A DNA stretch of 51,782 nucleotides from a virus, in the IMG/VR virus record IMGVR_UViG_3300020472_000039, positions 1-51,782 of that record. One strand, written 5' to 3'. The position numbers and the translations under genes are program-made. This document shows, one piece after another, positions 19,116 to 27,244 of the stretch (positions within the stretch are counted from its first letter, which is position 1; every line of letters starts with the position of its first letter). The notes below the pieces were generated by a model, which made no database searches, had not been told where the DNA came from, and was given only the letters and a program-made list of their open reading frames with translations.

Positions 19116-21892
19116 TGGGTTGTTTACCAAGAGATAAAAGTACAGAATTAAGACAACAAGAATATCTGGCAATTGCAAAAAAGTTTCAGGAAATACCTGA
19201 AATAAAACAATTAGGACCTCACGCTGTTAATGTGTTTAGGACTATAAGAGATACAGTTGTAGGAGATTTTATGCCAGAAACTGGTATTCCTAGTGAAATT
19301 CAATTAGCAAAACTTAGAAAAGCTATAGATAGAGAAGTAGGACAGATGAATAGAGGTCGTGGTTTTATTGCTGAATGGGCATATTTGCCAAAAGAAATAT
19401 TTGAAGATGTTGGATTTGTTAGAGATTGGTATAGAAGTGTAGAAAGAGCTAACAATGCTTATAAAGGAAATTCTCAACGTTTTCAATCTCAGCTTAATGA
19501 TTTATATGTATTTTTAAAAGATGCGGCTTTTGATATAGGAGGTAAAAGCTCTTTAAGAGATTTAGTTCCAGGAGCAAGAACAAAAGCTCAAAGAGATTTA
19601 GCTAAAATGAATGCTAATTATTTGAAATACAAAAGACAAGGAATGCATAGAGAAGCTAGAAAGTATTATAGAGATTTTATTGAACCATTTGTAACTAAAG
19701 GCGAAGGGCGTGTATTCAAGATATTTCATGAAATTGCTTCTGCTCCTAAATCTAATAATGGATTTAAAAAAGCTATACAAAAACATAAAGGCACTATATC
19801 AGACAAAGCATTAAACAATATAGCGAATGCAGCTCAAGTTTGGAGAAATAAAATACAACCTAAATCAGTAGAACTAATGATAAAAGGTTTAGAAAATTAT
19901 AAATATGCATTTACTAGCAATAAAAATCTTCTTGGAAAATTTAAAAATTATGAAAAAGCTTTATCTGTTATAGATAATTTGGTTCGTAGATATAGTAGTG
20001 GAGAACTCCAAAAAGATGGATATTTTCCTATTATATCATTAGATGTTATGCCTACTCTTGCAGAAGCTTCTTCTCATCTGTTCCCAGGATATGGTAAAGG
20101 AGCTAAAAATGAATCAAATTTTGATAGAGGTGTAGATTTATTAAAAAACTTAGAATCAATGGTAGATAAAAATCTATACATTCATAAAAATTTAAAAGAA
20201 CAAAGCAAAATGAATGAAAATATAAATTATAATGTTTTACCTTTAATGGATTCTTATGCAAAGTCTGCAGCAAGATTTAATTATGTAGCATTTAATAATA
20301 ATAAATATATGGAAGTTACAAAAGATTTATGGGATACATTACAAAGAGGTAAAGATACTGGAAGCGAAAATTCTCAATTAGATAAAAAATTAAGATTTTT
20401 AGAAGGTTATATATCTGATACTCATTCTATGTTAGTTGGAACAAAAAATAGAGATTCACATCTAACAAATAATATCGCAAGAACTATTACTGCATTTCAG
20501 TTTGCTAGTAAATTAGGTTTAAATATTCGTGGTGCTGTTCGTAATTCAACACAAAGTTTATATAACTATGTTTATTTTGGACATAAAGGAATTAAAGAAG
20601 CAGGAACATTATTATCTGATGCTCAAATGAAAACAAGAGTTCAACAAGGATTAGAAAACAATGGTACATTATTTGGTGAAATACCTGAAATTTATGCAGA
20701 CTTTCAGCCTAAAATAGAATACGATGCTAAAACAGGAACATATAGAGAAAAGTTAGATTTATCTGCAAGTGATATGTTAGCCGAAAGTATGTCTCAAGTT
20801 GCTGCAAAATTAGGTAAACCTATGCAATGGGTTGAAAATAATATTAATCGTAGATGGACATTTCAATTAGGATATGCGTATGCTTGGAAAGCAGATAGTG
20901 GAAATAAATCATCTTTATATGGTAAATTTGATTATAAATTAAAAAGAGAATTAAAAAAAGAAAGAAGAAAAGAATCTATTAAAGATTTAAAAAGCGAAAG
21001 TGCTAAACGTAATTACAAAATATTTGAAAAGAATGATGCTACTGAATATGAATTTAGATTTGAACAATGGAGAAGAGAACGTGCTGAATTAGAAGCTAAT
21101 AATATTGTTAATCTTCTTCATTATGATTATGCTATGACAGCAAAATCTAAAATATTATCTACAAAAGTGGGTTCAATATTAGGTCAATTCCAACATTATG
21201 GTATTTCATATTTTAATTTGCAAAGAAATATTATAAGAAAAGGAAAAGATGATGTCTTTACTGGAAATTGGAATGGTACAGATGCTTATAGAATGTATAG
21301 ATTAGGTACGCTTCACTTAGCTGTTGCTGGTTTATTTGCTCCATTATTGAATATAGACCTTACAAATCTTGTACAGAACGATACTATAGAGCGTATTAAA
21401 TCATATCATGACGTTGTTCTTGGAGACGAAGAAACTAAACAAAGAGCATTCTTTGGTAAAGGTCCTATTATTGGAACATTTGGTGGTCCTTTTATATCAG
21501 ATATGATTAATCTAGGAAGTCTTGCTGGTATACAAGGATTTGAAGAAGATGATTTTCTTTCTTATTTATTACCTATGCAAGATGATTTAGACCCTGGTTC
21601 TTCGGAATGGAAACGTAAATTATTATCTACTTTAAATACTCAAGCTGCAAGAGCTGTATATAGTACATATCCTAAATGGAGAGAAGGTACTAATCTTGGA
21701 GTATTGGTACAGAGTGAATTAGGATTGTTCCCAGATAAGAATACTAGAGAAATTAGAGATTTTTACAATAAAAAGTTTCCAGCCCTTGGACCTGACCCTG
21801 AAAAGAAAAAGAAAAAGAATAAAAAAGAAACTCCTAAATTTTCTGCAAATCAAGGAGTTCTAGATGCTTTAAATACTTTAGCTGGAAATTAA
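19115..21892 (+). CDS. Second large internal virion/polyvalent-type protein, 925 aa
   Basis: ATG at 19,115 overlaps the stop of the giant gene (TAATG) and follows GGAGG; a TTG two codons upstream is less likely. Residues about 450-490 (ITAFQFASKLGLNIRGAVRN) and about 690-720 (STKVGSILGQFQHYGISYF) resemble C-terminal blocks of large phage ejection or polyvalent proteins, with hydrophobic segments at about 730-760 (LHLAVAGLFAPLLNIDL). The tail is Lys-rich. The two genes look like one long ejection protein cut by a stop and restart. It ends the late block and runs 4 bp into the convergent early gene. Confidence 0.5.
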   Translation: MGCLPRDKSTELRQQEYLAIAKKFQEIPEIKQLGPHAVNVFRTIRDTVVGDFMPETGIPSEIQLAKLRKAIDREVGQMNRGRGFIAEWAYLPKEIFEDVGFVRDWYRSVERANNAYKGNSQRFQSQLNDLYVFLKDAAFDIGGKSSLRDLVPGARTKAQRDLAKMNANYLKYKRQGMHREARKYYRDFIEPFVTKGEGRVFKIFHEIASAPKSNNGFKKAIQKHKGTISDKALNNIANAAQVWRNKIQPKSVELMIKGLENYKYAFTSNKNLLGKFKNYEKALSVIDNLVRRYSSGELQKDGYFPIISLDVMPTLAEASSHLFPGYGKGAKNESNFDRGVDLLKNLESMVDKNLYIHKNLKEQSKMNENINYNVLPLMDSYAKSAARFNYVAFNNNKYMEVTKDLWDTLQRGKDTGSENSQLDKKLRFLEGYISDTHSMLVGTKNRDSHLTNNIARTITAFQFASKLGLNIRGAVRNSTQSLYNYVYFGHKGIKEAGTLLSDAQMKTRVQQGLENNGTLFGEIPEIYADFQPKIEYDAKTGTYREKLDLSASDMLAESMSQVAAKLGKPMQWVENNINRRWTFQLGYAYAWKADSGNKSSLYGKFDYKLKRELKKERRKESIKDLKSESAKRNYKIFEKNDATEYEFRFEQWRRERAELEANNIVNLLHYDYAMTAKSKILSTKVGSILGQFQHYGISYFNLQRNIIRKGKDDVFTGNWNGTDAYRMYRLGTLHLAVAGLFAPLLNIDLTNLVQNDTIERIKSYHDVVLGDEETKQRAFFGKGPIIGTFGGPFISDMINLGSLAGIQGFEEDDFLSYLLPMQDDLDPGSSEWKRKLLSTLNTQAARAVYSTYPKWREGTNLGVLVQSELGLFPDKNTREIRDFYNKKFPALGPDPEKKKKKNKKETPKFSANQGVLDALNTLAGN

Positions 21893-22068
21893 TTTTTATC
21901 AAATTTTTTCCAAGGATGAATTTTCTGTTCTAATTGTTCTATTCTTATTCTAAGTTCTGCTAATTTTGTTGATTCTATGATGTTTTCAAAATGTTCAAAT
22001 TCTAAATTTTTTAAGTTTGATTTAAGTAGGTTTACTATTACTGCTAATTTAATTTGATTATTGTTCAT
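21889..22068 (-). CDS. Small unknown protein, 59 aa
   Basis: Last gene of the leftward block. ATG at 22,068 follows ACGGAGGAATAA, a strong site. The product is helical (NNNQIKLAVIVNLLKSNLKN ... KLAELRIRIEQLEQ) with a likely coiled coil and a short basic end. Its stop overlaps the stop region of the rightward 925-aa gene by 4 bp, so the two blocks meet tail to tail with no spacer. Not recognised. Confidence 0.6.
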   Translation of the reverse strand: MNNNQIKLAVIVNLLKSNLKNLEFEHFENIIESTKLAELRIRIEQLEQKIHPWKKFDKN

Positions 22069-22509
22069 TTATTCCTCCGTTAATGCGTACATTCCGATAC
22101 AGATTGCGTCTGCATTCTTTAATGTAACTTTTTGATTATTACCTGCCCAATCTTGAGCAACTTTCTTAAAATATCTTTTTCGTTCTGCATAGTCTTTTGG
22201 TATATCTCCTCCAATGAACTGTTGCCATACCTTAGGCAATACATCTACTCTCTGTAACTTTAATGATGCTATAATACCTAACCAAACACCATAATTTTCT
22301 CCAAAAGTAAAAGCACCTCTTTCGTAAGGTCTAGCCCACACTCTTTCTATGTATACTTTAGGTTTTTTACGACCTATAGCATTTCTTATAACTTTAACCA
22401 TATCTTCAGGTTCCCTGGAGGTAGGACAATTGGTAGTGAATTGGAGGTTCATCGAGTCGAAGAAAGCAACTGCCCCACTCCATCCAGGGTCTATAGTTAT
22501 AATTTTCAT
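22069..22509 (-). CDS. RuvC-like Holliday-junction resolvase / RNase H-fold nuclease
   Basis: 146 aa. It has the acidic residues of a RuvC-type active site: Asp7 in IDPGWSGA, Glu55 in VYIERVWA and Asp134 in KNADAICIGMYA, with the usual order and spacing. Likely metal-dependent nuclease acting on branched DNA during recombination or before packaging. It overlaps the helicase gene by ATGA, so both are made from one message. One basic active-site residue of RuvC enzymes cannot be located with certainty. Confidence 0.82.
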   Translation of the reverse strand: MKIITIDPGWSGAVAFFDSMNLQFTTNCPTSREPEDMVKVIRNAIGRKKPKVYIERVWARPYERGAFTFGENYGVWLGIIASLKLQRVDVLPKVWQQFIGGDIPKDYAERKRYFKKVAQDWAGNNQKVTLKNADAICIGMYALTEE

Positions 22510-23858
22510 TTATTCATCATTTGTATAGCTTCTGTTCTGTCAAAGTATATACTACACTTATCTCCATTGAAGCCCATATTATATGAACCCAATTGACCAT
22601 ATCTAGCTTTTTGACATATGATTTCAATCTCATACCTATCATTGTCTCTATTATCTACCGCATAAGGATAGTATACAAAGAACGCCGCTTCAGCAGTTTG
22701 TTCAATTACACCACTTTCTGCAAAGTCTGATAGTTTTGGTCTAGGGTCTAATCGTCTTTCAATTTCTCTATTAAGCTGCGATACCAATATAGCACTACAC
22801 TTAATTTTCTTACAAATCCACTTATAGTCAAGCATTATATCTTCTATTTCAAACCTTCTGTCCTTATTCTTTCCGTCTGTACGAATAAGTTGGATATAAT
22901 CATCGAGGATTACATCTGGTTTTTCCTTTCCTATCTCTTTCATTGCATCTGCAAGAGTTTTACAATCATCTAACATTATTAGATTCTTATACTTTTCACC
23001 CAAAGCTTCTCTTTTAAGATTAATTTGAGTTATCTCTTTATCTATATTACTAGCTTTTCTAATCTTTTCATAACTAAACTCTTGAAATTCCATTACTAAA
23101 ATTTTCTTCATCATTTCAACATTAGTCATTTCACGATTAAACAACATAACTTTCTTACCTTGTTCTAGTAATCGTTTAACAATATTGATAACCATAGTAG
23201 TTTTACCATGTCCTGGTCTACCACCAATAACTGTTATCTCACCTCTAGTCATACCACCAGCTGCTTTATCTAGCTGTTCAATGCCAAAGGGTATTAAGTT
23301 ACTACCTTCTTTTAACGCTTCTAGTGTATTAGCTAATATATCTTTAGTTTCAACTACTTTACTTGGAGCAATATCTTTTAACTCTTGAACTATTTTTTCA
23401 TGCTGATGTAATACTTCAACAATATCATCCGTATTTTGTAAAGTTAAGTTATAAAGTATTTGGGAACTCTTTACTGCTTTACGTTGTATAAACTTATACC
23501 AAATATTCTTAGCGTAAGTCTCAGCGTTTGCAGTAGTAGGAACTCCATTAGCTAATCCAGTTAAATAATAAGTAGTTAGTGTATGGTCTGTAACATTATC
23601 TTTAATATCTCCGAATACAGTAACTGTATCAATAGGAACATTGTTTTTATATAATCTGTTAAATGAGTTCCATAGTTCTTGATGTTTACTTGTATAAAAT
23701 GCATCAGCTTCTTTAATAACTGATTTAGCTTTTTCAAAGATTTCATCGCCTTCTAATAAAATACTACCTAATAAGGCTATCTCTGCTTCTTCATTCTTGG
23801 GCATAGGTTCCAGTCCATTTGTCTGTTTAAGCTCTTTATTGTCTGTTAATGGTTTCAT
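22506..23858 (-). CDS. dnaB: DnaB-type replicative helicase
   Basis: 450 aa, near the usual length. The N-terminal domain (residues 20-165) resembles DnaB-N (EAEIALLGSILLEGD). The RecA-like motor holds Walker A GGRPGHGKTT at 212-221, Walker B DVILDD at 315-320, an SQLNREIERR block at 360-369 and the DFAESGVIEQTAEA segment at 378-391. Starts after AGGAGGTATT. It should unwind the fork as a hexamer in the cytoplasm. There is no polymerase or primase gene nearby, so it would recruit host enzymes. Confidence 0.93.
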   Translation of the reverse strand: MKPLTDNKELKQTNGLEPMPKNEEAEIALLGSILLEGDEIFEKAKSVIKEADAFYTSKHQELWNSFNRLYKNNVPIDTVTVFGDIKDNVTDHTLTTYYLTGLANGVPTTANAETYAKNIWYKFIQRKAVKSSQILYNLTLQNTDDIVEVLHQHEKIVQELKDIAPSKVVETKDILANTLEALKEGSNLIPFGIEQLDKAAGGMTRGEITVIGGRPGHGKTTMVINIVKRLLEQGKKVMLFNREMTNVEMMKKILVMEFQEFSYEKIRKASNIDKEITQINLKREALGEKYKNLIMLDDCKTLADAMKEIGKEKPDVILDDYIQLIRTDGKNKDRRFEIEDIMLDYKWICKKIKCSAILVSQLNREIERRLDPRPKLSDFAESGVIEQTAEAAFFVYYPYAVDNRDNDRYEIEIICQKARYGQLGSYNMGFNGDKCSIYFDRTEAIQMMNK

Positions 23859-23866
23859 AATACCTC

Positions 23867-24688
23867 CTATTCTTTAAATAGACTAATTTGCTTTTCTTCT
23901 GGTACATAATTTGTAATGACCAGTTCTATCTTCTTTTCTTCGCTATGTAATTGACCAGTATACTTAATAGGTATTTCAATTATTCTCCAATGTTTGTACA
24001 TATCCCAAATTGCAGGACTATTATCATATGATAGCATAAACTTTCCCCCGCTATCATCAATTTCATGGCACATAGCACATAAATCAATATGGTCATTCCA
24101 ATTAAACGAATGTATATAGTAATCATTTCGTTTAGTTGCTGCAACATAAGGAGGGTCTAAATACCAGACATCTCCTTCTTTTGGTTCATACTTGTCAATT
24201 AACTTTCTAAAATCCATATTCTCAATGAATGTGTCATTTAGTTTTTGTCTGCTTAGTTCTAAGTCGTCTAATATCTCATCATTCCATTTAGCAACGCTGC
24301 TTAATGGTAAGAAAGGCGTTTTGTTGAATGCTGTCTTTATGATAAAGAAATATTCTGCTGCTCTCTTAACATCTGGAATATCTATCTTGTTTTCGGCGTG
24401 TATCTTCTTTCTATAAGTCTCGTGAAGTGTTCTTGATAACAATATGTGTTTAGCATAGTGTTTAAATTTATCGAAATCCTCCGCTATTGAAATATACAAA
24501 TTTATTACATCATTATGCAAGTCATTTAATATGTTTATCTTAGCTTTATCTTTACGAAAGAACATACTTCCTCCCCCAAAGAATACTTCAATATATCTAT
24601 CGTGTCTAGGTAACATTTTCACTAGCTGTTTACTTAGTGTAAACTTACCTCCGTAATATGGAAATACTGTAGGACAATCATTCTTCAT
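23867..24688 (-). CDS. dam: DNA adenine methyltransferase, Dam (D12) class
   Basis: 273 aa, the length of Dam-type enzymes. YYGGKFTLSKQLV near residue 11 is the N-terminal D12 signature, VFFGGGSMFF at 35-44 the SAM-binding FxGxG motif, and DPPY at 178-181 the catalytic motif. Methylates adenine, by family in GATC, but the target is not visible. It may mark phage DNA against restriction or time packaging. The ATG overlaps the stop of the next upstream gene by ATGA. Confidence 0.9.
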   Translation of the reverse strand: MKNDCPTVFPYYGGKFTLSKQLVKMLPRHDRYIEVFFGGGSMFFRKDKAKINILNDLHNDVINLYISIAEDFDKFKHYAKHILLSRTLHETYRKKIHAENKIDIPDVKRAAEYFFIIKTAFNKTPFLPLSSVAKWNDEILDDLELSRQKLNDTFIENMDFRKLIDKYEPKEGDVWYLDPPYVAATKRNDYYIHSFNWNDHIDLCAMCHEIDDSGGKFMLSYDNSPAIWDMYKHWRIIEIPIKYTGQLHSEEKKIELVITNYVPEEKQISLFKE

Positions 24689-24945
24689 TTTTTGGTCCTT
24701 CCTCTATCATATGTTTTCCAATATATTAAATCATGTGCATTTTCATAATATTTAAACATCCATTTATCTACAACGCCACCAGCGTAATCTGGATGATATT
24801 CATTATTTAAGCACATATTAGACATCATTTGATGATATACAGCTGTATAAAACATTCTTTCATTATGATTATCACCAATTATCCACCAAGGGTTTTCTCC
24901 ATTTTCATATATATCACATAGTTCTTCATATTTATATCTCTTCAT
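24685..24945 (-). CDS. Small unknown protein, 86 aa
   Basis: Start taken at 24,945 because the TAATG overlap with the upstream gene and TTGGAGGG at 5 nt fit, unlike a start five codons earlier. Sequence MKRYKYEELCDIYENGENPW, then a Trp/Tyr/Met-rich stretch (WWIIGDNHNERMFYTAV) and a basic end. No motif recognised. It belongs to a run of ten very small, tightly overlapping genes. Confidence 0.6.
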   Translation of the reverse strand: MKRYKYEELCDIYENGENPWWIIGDNHNERMFYTAVYHQMMSNMCLNNEYHPDYAGGVVDKWMFKYYENAHDLIYWKTYDRGRTKK

Positions 24946-25181
24946 TAATCCCTCCAACAATCATTACATAAAGCATCACCATTTTTATGTTGACTCCAAT
25001 ATAATTGGTCTTTTTTATTCATACATTCCCACCAATTTAAATCGTCTGAATACTGTACAACTCCACATTCATCACAAGTATTTAAATCAGTCATATCTAA
25101 AACATAAGCAACTAATTCAGATATATGTTTTGTATTATCACTTAAAGCATTCAAACCGACCATTTCGTTTTCATCAATCAT
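24945..25181 (-). CDS. Small zinc-ribbon-like protein, 78 aa
   Basis: Start ATG follows AAGGAGACAAAG. Four Cys in two CxxC pairs (CDECG at about 35-39; CNDCWRD near the end), about 34 residues apart, suggest one bound zinc. The intervening VVQYSDDLNWWECMNKKD is acidic and aromatic. Tiny zinc-ribbon proteins of early phage genes often target host enzymes, but no target is visible. Confidence 0.6.
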   Translation of the reverse strand: MIDENEMVGLNALSDNTKHISELVAYVLDMTDLNTCDECGVVQYSDDLNWWECMNKKDQLYWSQHKNGDALCNDCWRD

Positions 25182-25521
25182 CTTTGTCTCCTTTTAATTC
25201 ATTATATAAATTAATAAATGAATCATTGCTTTCTACACCAACTGGTAAACAATCAGAAAAAAGTCCAGCCTTCTGAAATCCTTTTCTACGTGCATCACTC
25301 ATACCAACGTGTAAAGCACCTGGACCATTTCCTTCGTCATCCATTCCAACAAAGAAAACATCACCTTTATCTGTTTTAAAACAAAGCCCAGTACCTTCTT
25401 CTGGATAATCTTTATCCCATTCTTGCCACCAAACATCTGTTATAGTTCTTCTTTTTAATAGCGTTTGTGCTGATTGATACCACATTTTAGTTCTATCGTA
25501 TTTTTTTTGTAAACTTTCCAT
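25174..25521 (-). CDS. Unknown early protein, 115 aa
   Basis: ATG after GGAGGG at good spacing. The middle is Trp- and Gly-rich (TITDVWWQEWDKDYPEEG; VFFVGMDDEGNGPGALHVGM), compatible with a small beta domain. The end overlaps the next gene by 8 bp. Not recognised. Confidence 0.55.
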   Translation of the reverse strand: MESLQKKYDRTKMWYQSAQTLLKRRTITDVWWQEWDKDYPEEGTGLCFKTDKGDVFFVGMDDEGNGPGALHVGMSDARRKGFQKAGLFSDCLPVGVESNDSFINLYNELKGDKDD

Positions 25522-25731
25522 TTAACCCTCCATATGTTTAAGTCTTAAATGTTCATCTCTTAAGTGATTTAATTCAGATATATCATCTTCTATTTCACCT
25601 AATCTTGACATAAATTCATCTGTTATACTTTCTGCGTCTAAATAATATCCTGTTTCTTCGTCAAAAGAATAGTATACATCTACACTGATATTATCATCTA
25701 TCTTAGTTTTTTTTATTTCTGAGCTTATCAT
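25522..25731 (-). CDS. Small acidic unknown protein, 69 aa
   Basis: ATGA overlap with the upstream gene decides the start; the site before it (TGAGGC) is weak, so reading is probably by coupling. Acidic, ending in a helix (SELNHLRDEHLRLKHMEG). Function unknown. Confidence 0.55.
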   Translation of the reverse strand: MISSEIKKTKIDDNISVDVYYSFDEETGYYLDAESITDEFMSRLGEIEDDISELNHLRDEHLRLKHMEG

Positions 25732-26096
25732 AACTCAGCCTCAAACCAACAGTCACCATTTTCTTTAATGCAATTTCTAATTTGTATTCCTAATTCTAAT
25801 CTTGCATAATTAACTAGTAATATTCTAACATGTTCTTCATCTATCTTAAGATATTTTGCTAACATATTATCGTTATATCCACCTGGTCTTTTAAAGAATT
25901 TATTCATCTTTGTTAAAAATCCACGTAAATTTTTCTTACACTTTCTAATACCTTTTTCTGCTAATTCTAAATCAGCTGCATGGTATTGTAAATAAGAAGG
26001 GTCACATTCTGTTGCTCCAAAGTGTTCTCCATCATCTGAAGATTGTACAGCAAACCAGAATTTTCCTTCTATGTCTCCGTGATAATATCTACCCAT
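25728..26096 (-). CDS. Conserved-looking phage protein, 122 aa
   Basis: Begins MGRYYHGDIEGKFWFAVQSS, an opening I associate with a small family of phage proteins of unknown role. The middle has a Lys-rich helix (KGIRKCKKNLRGFLTKM) and the end is CIKENGDCWFEAEL. It overlaps its neighbours by 1 and 4 bp. Function unknown; the family link is from memory of the opening, not from a search. Confidence 0.55.
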   Translation of the reverse strand: MGRYYHGDIEGKFWFAVQSSDDGEHFGATECDPSYLQYHAADLELAEKGIRKCKKNLRGFLTKMNKFFKRPGGYNDNMLAKYLKIDEEHVRILLVNYARLELGIQIRNCIKENGDCWFEAEL

Positions 26097-26227
26097 TATT
26101 TTTCTCTCTTTCTTCTTATTGAGCTTATTTGGTTATAATACATATAGTCAAATCCAAGCTCATTTAGTTTATCTATTAGCTTTGCTATTTTTTCTTGTAA
26201 ATCAAATGCTTTTTCAGCGTCACTCAT
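26096..26227 (-). CDS. Tiny protein, 43 aa
   Basis: ATG at 26,227 after AAGGAGCATAAAA. Sequence MSDAEKAFDLQEKIAKLIDK, then LNELGFDYMYYNQISSIRRK, ending REK: an acidic helix then a basic tail. It overlaps the previous gene by 8 bp and the next by 1 bp, so it is kept although short. Confidence 0.5.
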   Translation of the reverse strand: MSDAEKAFDLQEKIAKLIDKLNELGFDYMYYNQISSIRRKREK

Positions 26228-26492
26228 TTTTATGCTCCTTCAATTTATCATTAACTTTTTTAACGTTTTGGTAAAGTTCTTGATATTTATTATCATGGAA
26301 GATAATATTATTTTTATTCAAGTGTCCCTCGTGTTTAATACTCCAAGTAGTATCTTCTTTAGTATCTTCTATTTCCTCTTCTGTAGGTATATGGGGCATA
26401 GGATACCTATAATTTTCCATAAGACCTTCAATCTCTTCTTCTGTATAACCTAACTCAGTAAGGTCAAGCAGTATCTTTTTGAAATTTCCCAT
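26220..26492 (-). CDS. Small unknown protein, 90 aa
   Basis: Start set at 26,492 because GAGGAGG lies 6 nt upstream; a longer frame from 26,561 lacks a site. Residues 10-26 (DLTELGYTEEEIEGLME) are a helix, followed by a PMPHIPTEEE linker and a basic helix (YQELYQNVKKVNDKLKEHKN). No recognised family. Confidence 0.55.
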   Translation of the reverse strand: MGNFKKILLDLTELGYTEEEIEGLMENYRYPMPHIPTEEEIEDTKEDTTWSIKHEGHLNKNNIIFHDNKYQELYQNVKKVNDKLKEHKNE

Positions 26493-26688
26493 GTTTTTCC
26501 TCCTCATATTCTTCAATATTACATTCTTCATTACAGTCTTCACACCAAAATGTACTATCATCTACAAAATCAATTAATGCATAAGGGTAATTTACATTTG
26601 CCCAAGCACTTTGGCTTACATCTGACCTATAACATTCACTACAAACCCATTCAATACCATGTTCATCTATTCTATTTTTCTTGCTCAT
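26464..26688 (-). CDS. Small zinc-ribbon-like protein, 74 aa
   Basis: Two Cys pairs (CSEC at about 16-19; CEDC at about 49-52) with about 29 residues between them, ahead of an acidic EEYEEEKHGK tail. The ATG overlaps the upstream stop by ATGA. It is similar in layout to the 78-aa gene at 24,945-25,181, but alignment outside the Cys pairs is not convincing. Role unknown. Confidence 0.55.
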   Translation of the reverse strand: MSKKNRIDEHGIEWVCSECYRSDVSQSAWANVNYPYALIDFVDDSTFWCEDCNEECNIEEYEEEKHGKFQKDTA

Positions 26689-26918
26689 CTTTCATCCTTC
26701 TTTCTAAATTGCTCTATCCATGTATTTTGATATTTTTTAGGAGATGATAGACCTGAAAATATCCACCAACCTCTACCATTTTCTTTTGCAAGTTTTTCAG
26801 ATATTTCATTATGCTCTTTTGTATAAGCATAAACTGTTTTATAACTTTTAAGTCTTTCTTCAAAACTGCTTTCACATTTTAAGGGATTGTTGTTTTTATC
26901 ATGTAAACTTAAACTCAT
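26685..26918 (-). CDS. Small unknown protein, 77 aa
   Basis: ATG follows AAAAAGGAGAAAAAAAT. MSLSLHDKNNNPLKCESSFE, then a basic helix (ERLKSYKTVYAYTKEHN) and a WWIFSGLSSPKKYQNTW segment. It is the first gene after the structured leader at 26,943-27,185, so its expression may depend on that RNA. Not recognised. Confidence 0.55.
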   Translation of the reverse strand: MSLSLHDKNNNPLKCESSFEERLKSYKTVYAYTKEHNEISEKLAKENGRGWWIFSGLSSPKKYQNTWIEQFRKKDER

Positions 26919-26942
26919 ATTTTTTTCTCCTTTTTAAGTTTT

Positions 26943-27185
26943 CAGAACTGAGGTAGTAATGCTCCTAGCTAAGCCGTCAGACTTATATACTACCTCTATT
27001 CTGATTTAAGCCACTCAGGAACCTAAGTACAGGGACCTGTAATGTGACTAATGATTAAGCGGCTTATAAACTCTAGAGTCTACTGGCTAATCCATCACCG
27101 CCTAAATTACTAGCAAGAGAATAAACTTTGAAGAGAGGGTCGTGCTACATGTTTTATACGACTTTAGTTAACGTAGCCAGTCTCT
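26943..27185 (-). ncRNA. Structured RNA block upstream of a small-gene run (three nested hairpins)
   Basis: Gap of 324 nt with no gene. Three helices lie side by side. (1) 26,943-27,004: TCAGA, then GAGGTAGTA at 26,950-26,958 pairing with TACTACCTC at 26,988-26,996, then TCTGA. (2) 27,007-27,066: TAAGCC with GGCTTA, extended to 9 pairs only if read as minus-strand RNA (G-U). (3) 27,075-27,185: ACTGGCTA pairs TAGCCAGT plus AGAG with CTCT, with an inner GTCGT/ACGAC at 27,139-27,162. The first helix ends about 15 nt before the ribosome site of the 26,918 gene. Leader regulation or an independent small RNA are both open. Confidence 0.6.
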
Positions 27186-27244
27186 ATCAAGTGGTTTATC
27201 TTTTCAGGGACCTTTATTAAGAAGCTATCTCTTTTCAGGAACCT
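27016..27244. repeat. Four copies of CAGGRACCT
   Basis: Copies at 27,016-27,024, 27,030-27,038, 27,205-27,213 and 27,236-27,244. The last two share a longer 15-nt form, TCTTTTCAGGRACCT. Read on the minus strand they are AGGTYCCTG. They lie within and just outside the structured block. Possible protein or RNA contact sites; no known recognition sequence was identified. Confidence 0.5.

Noticed and set aside
26950-26958. GAGGTAGTA, the seed of animal let-7 microRNA
   Set aside because: Nine bases within a bacterial phage stem; chance match without meaning.
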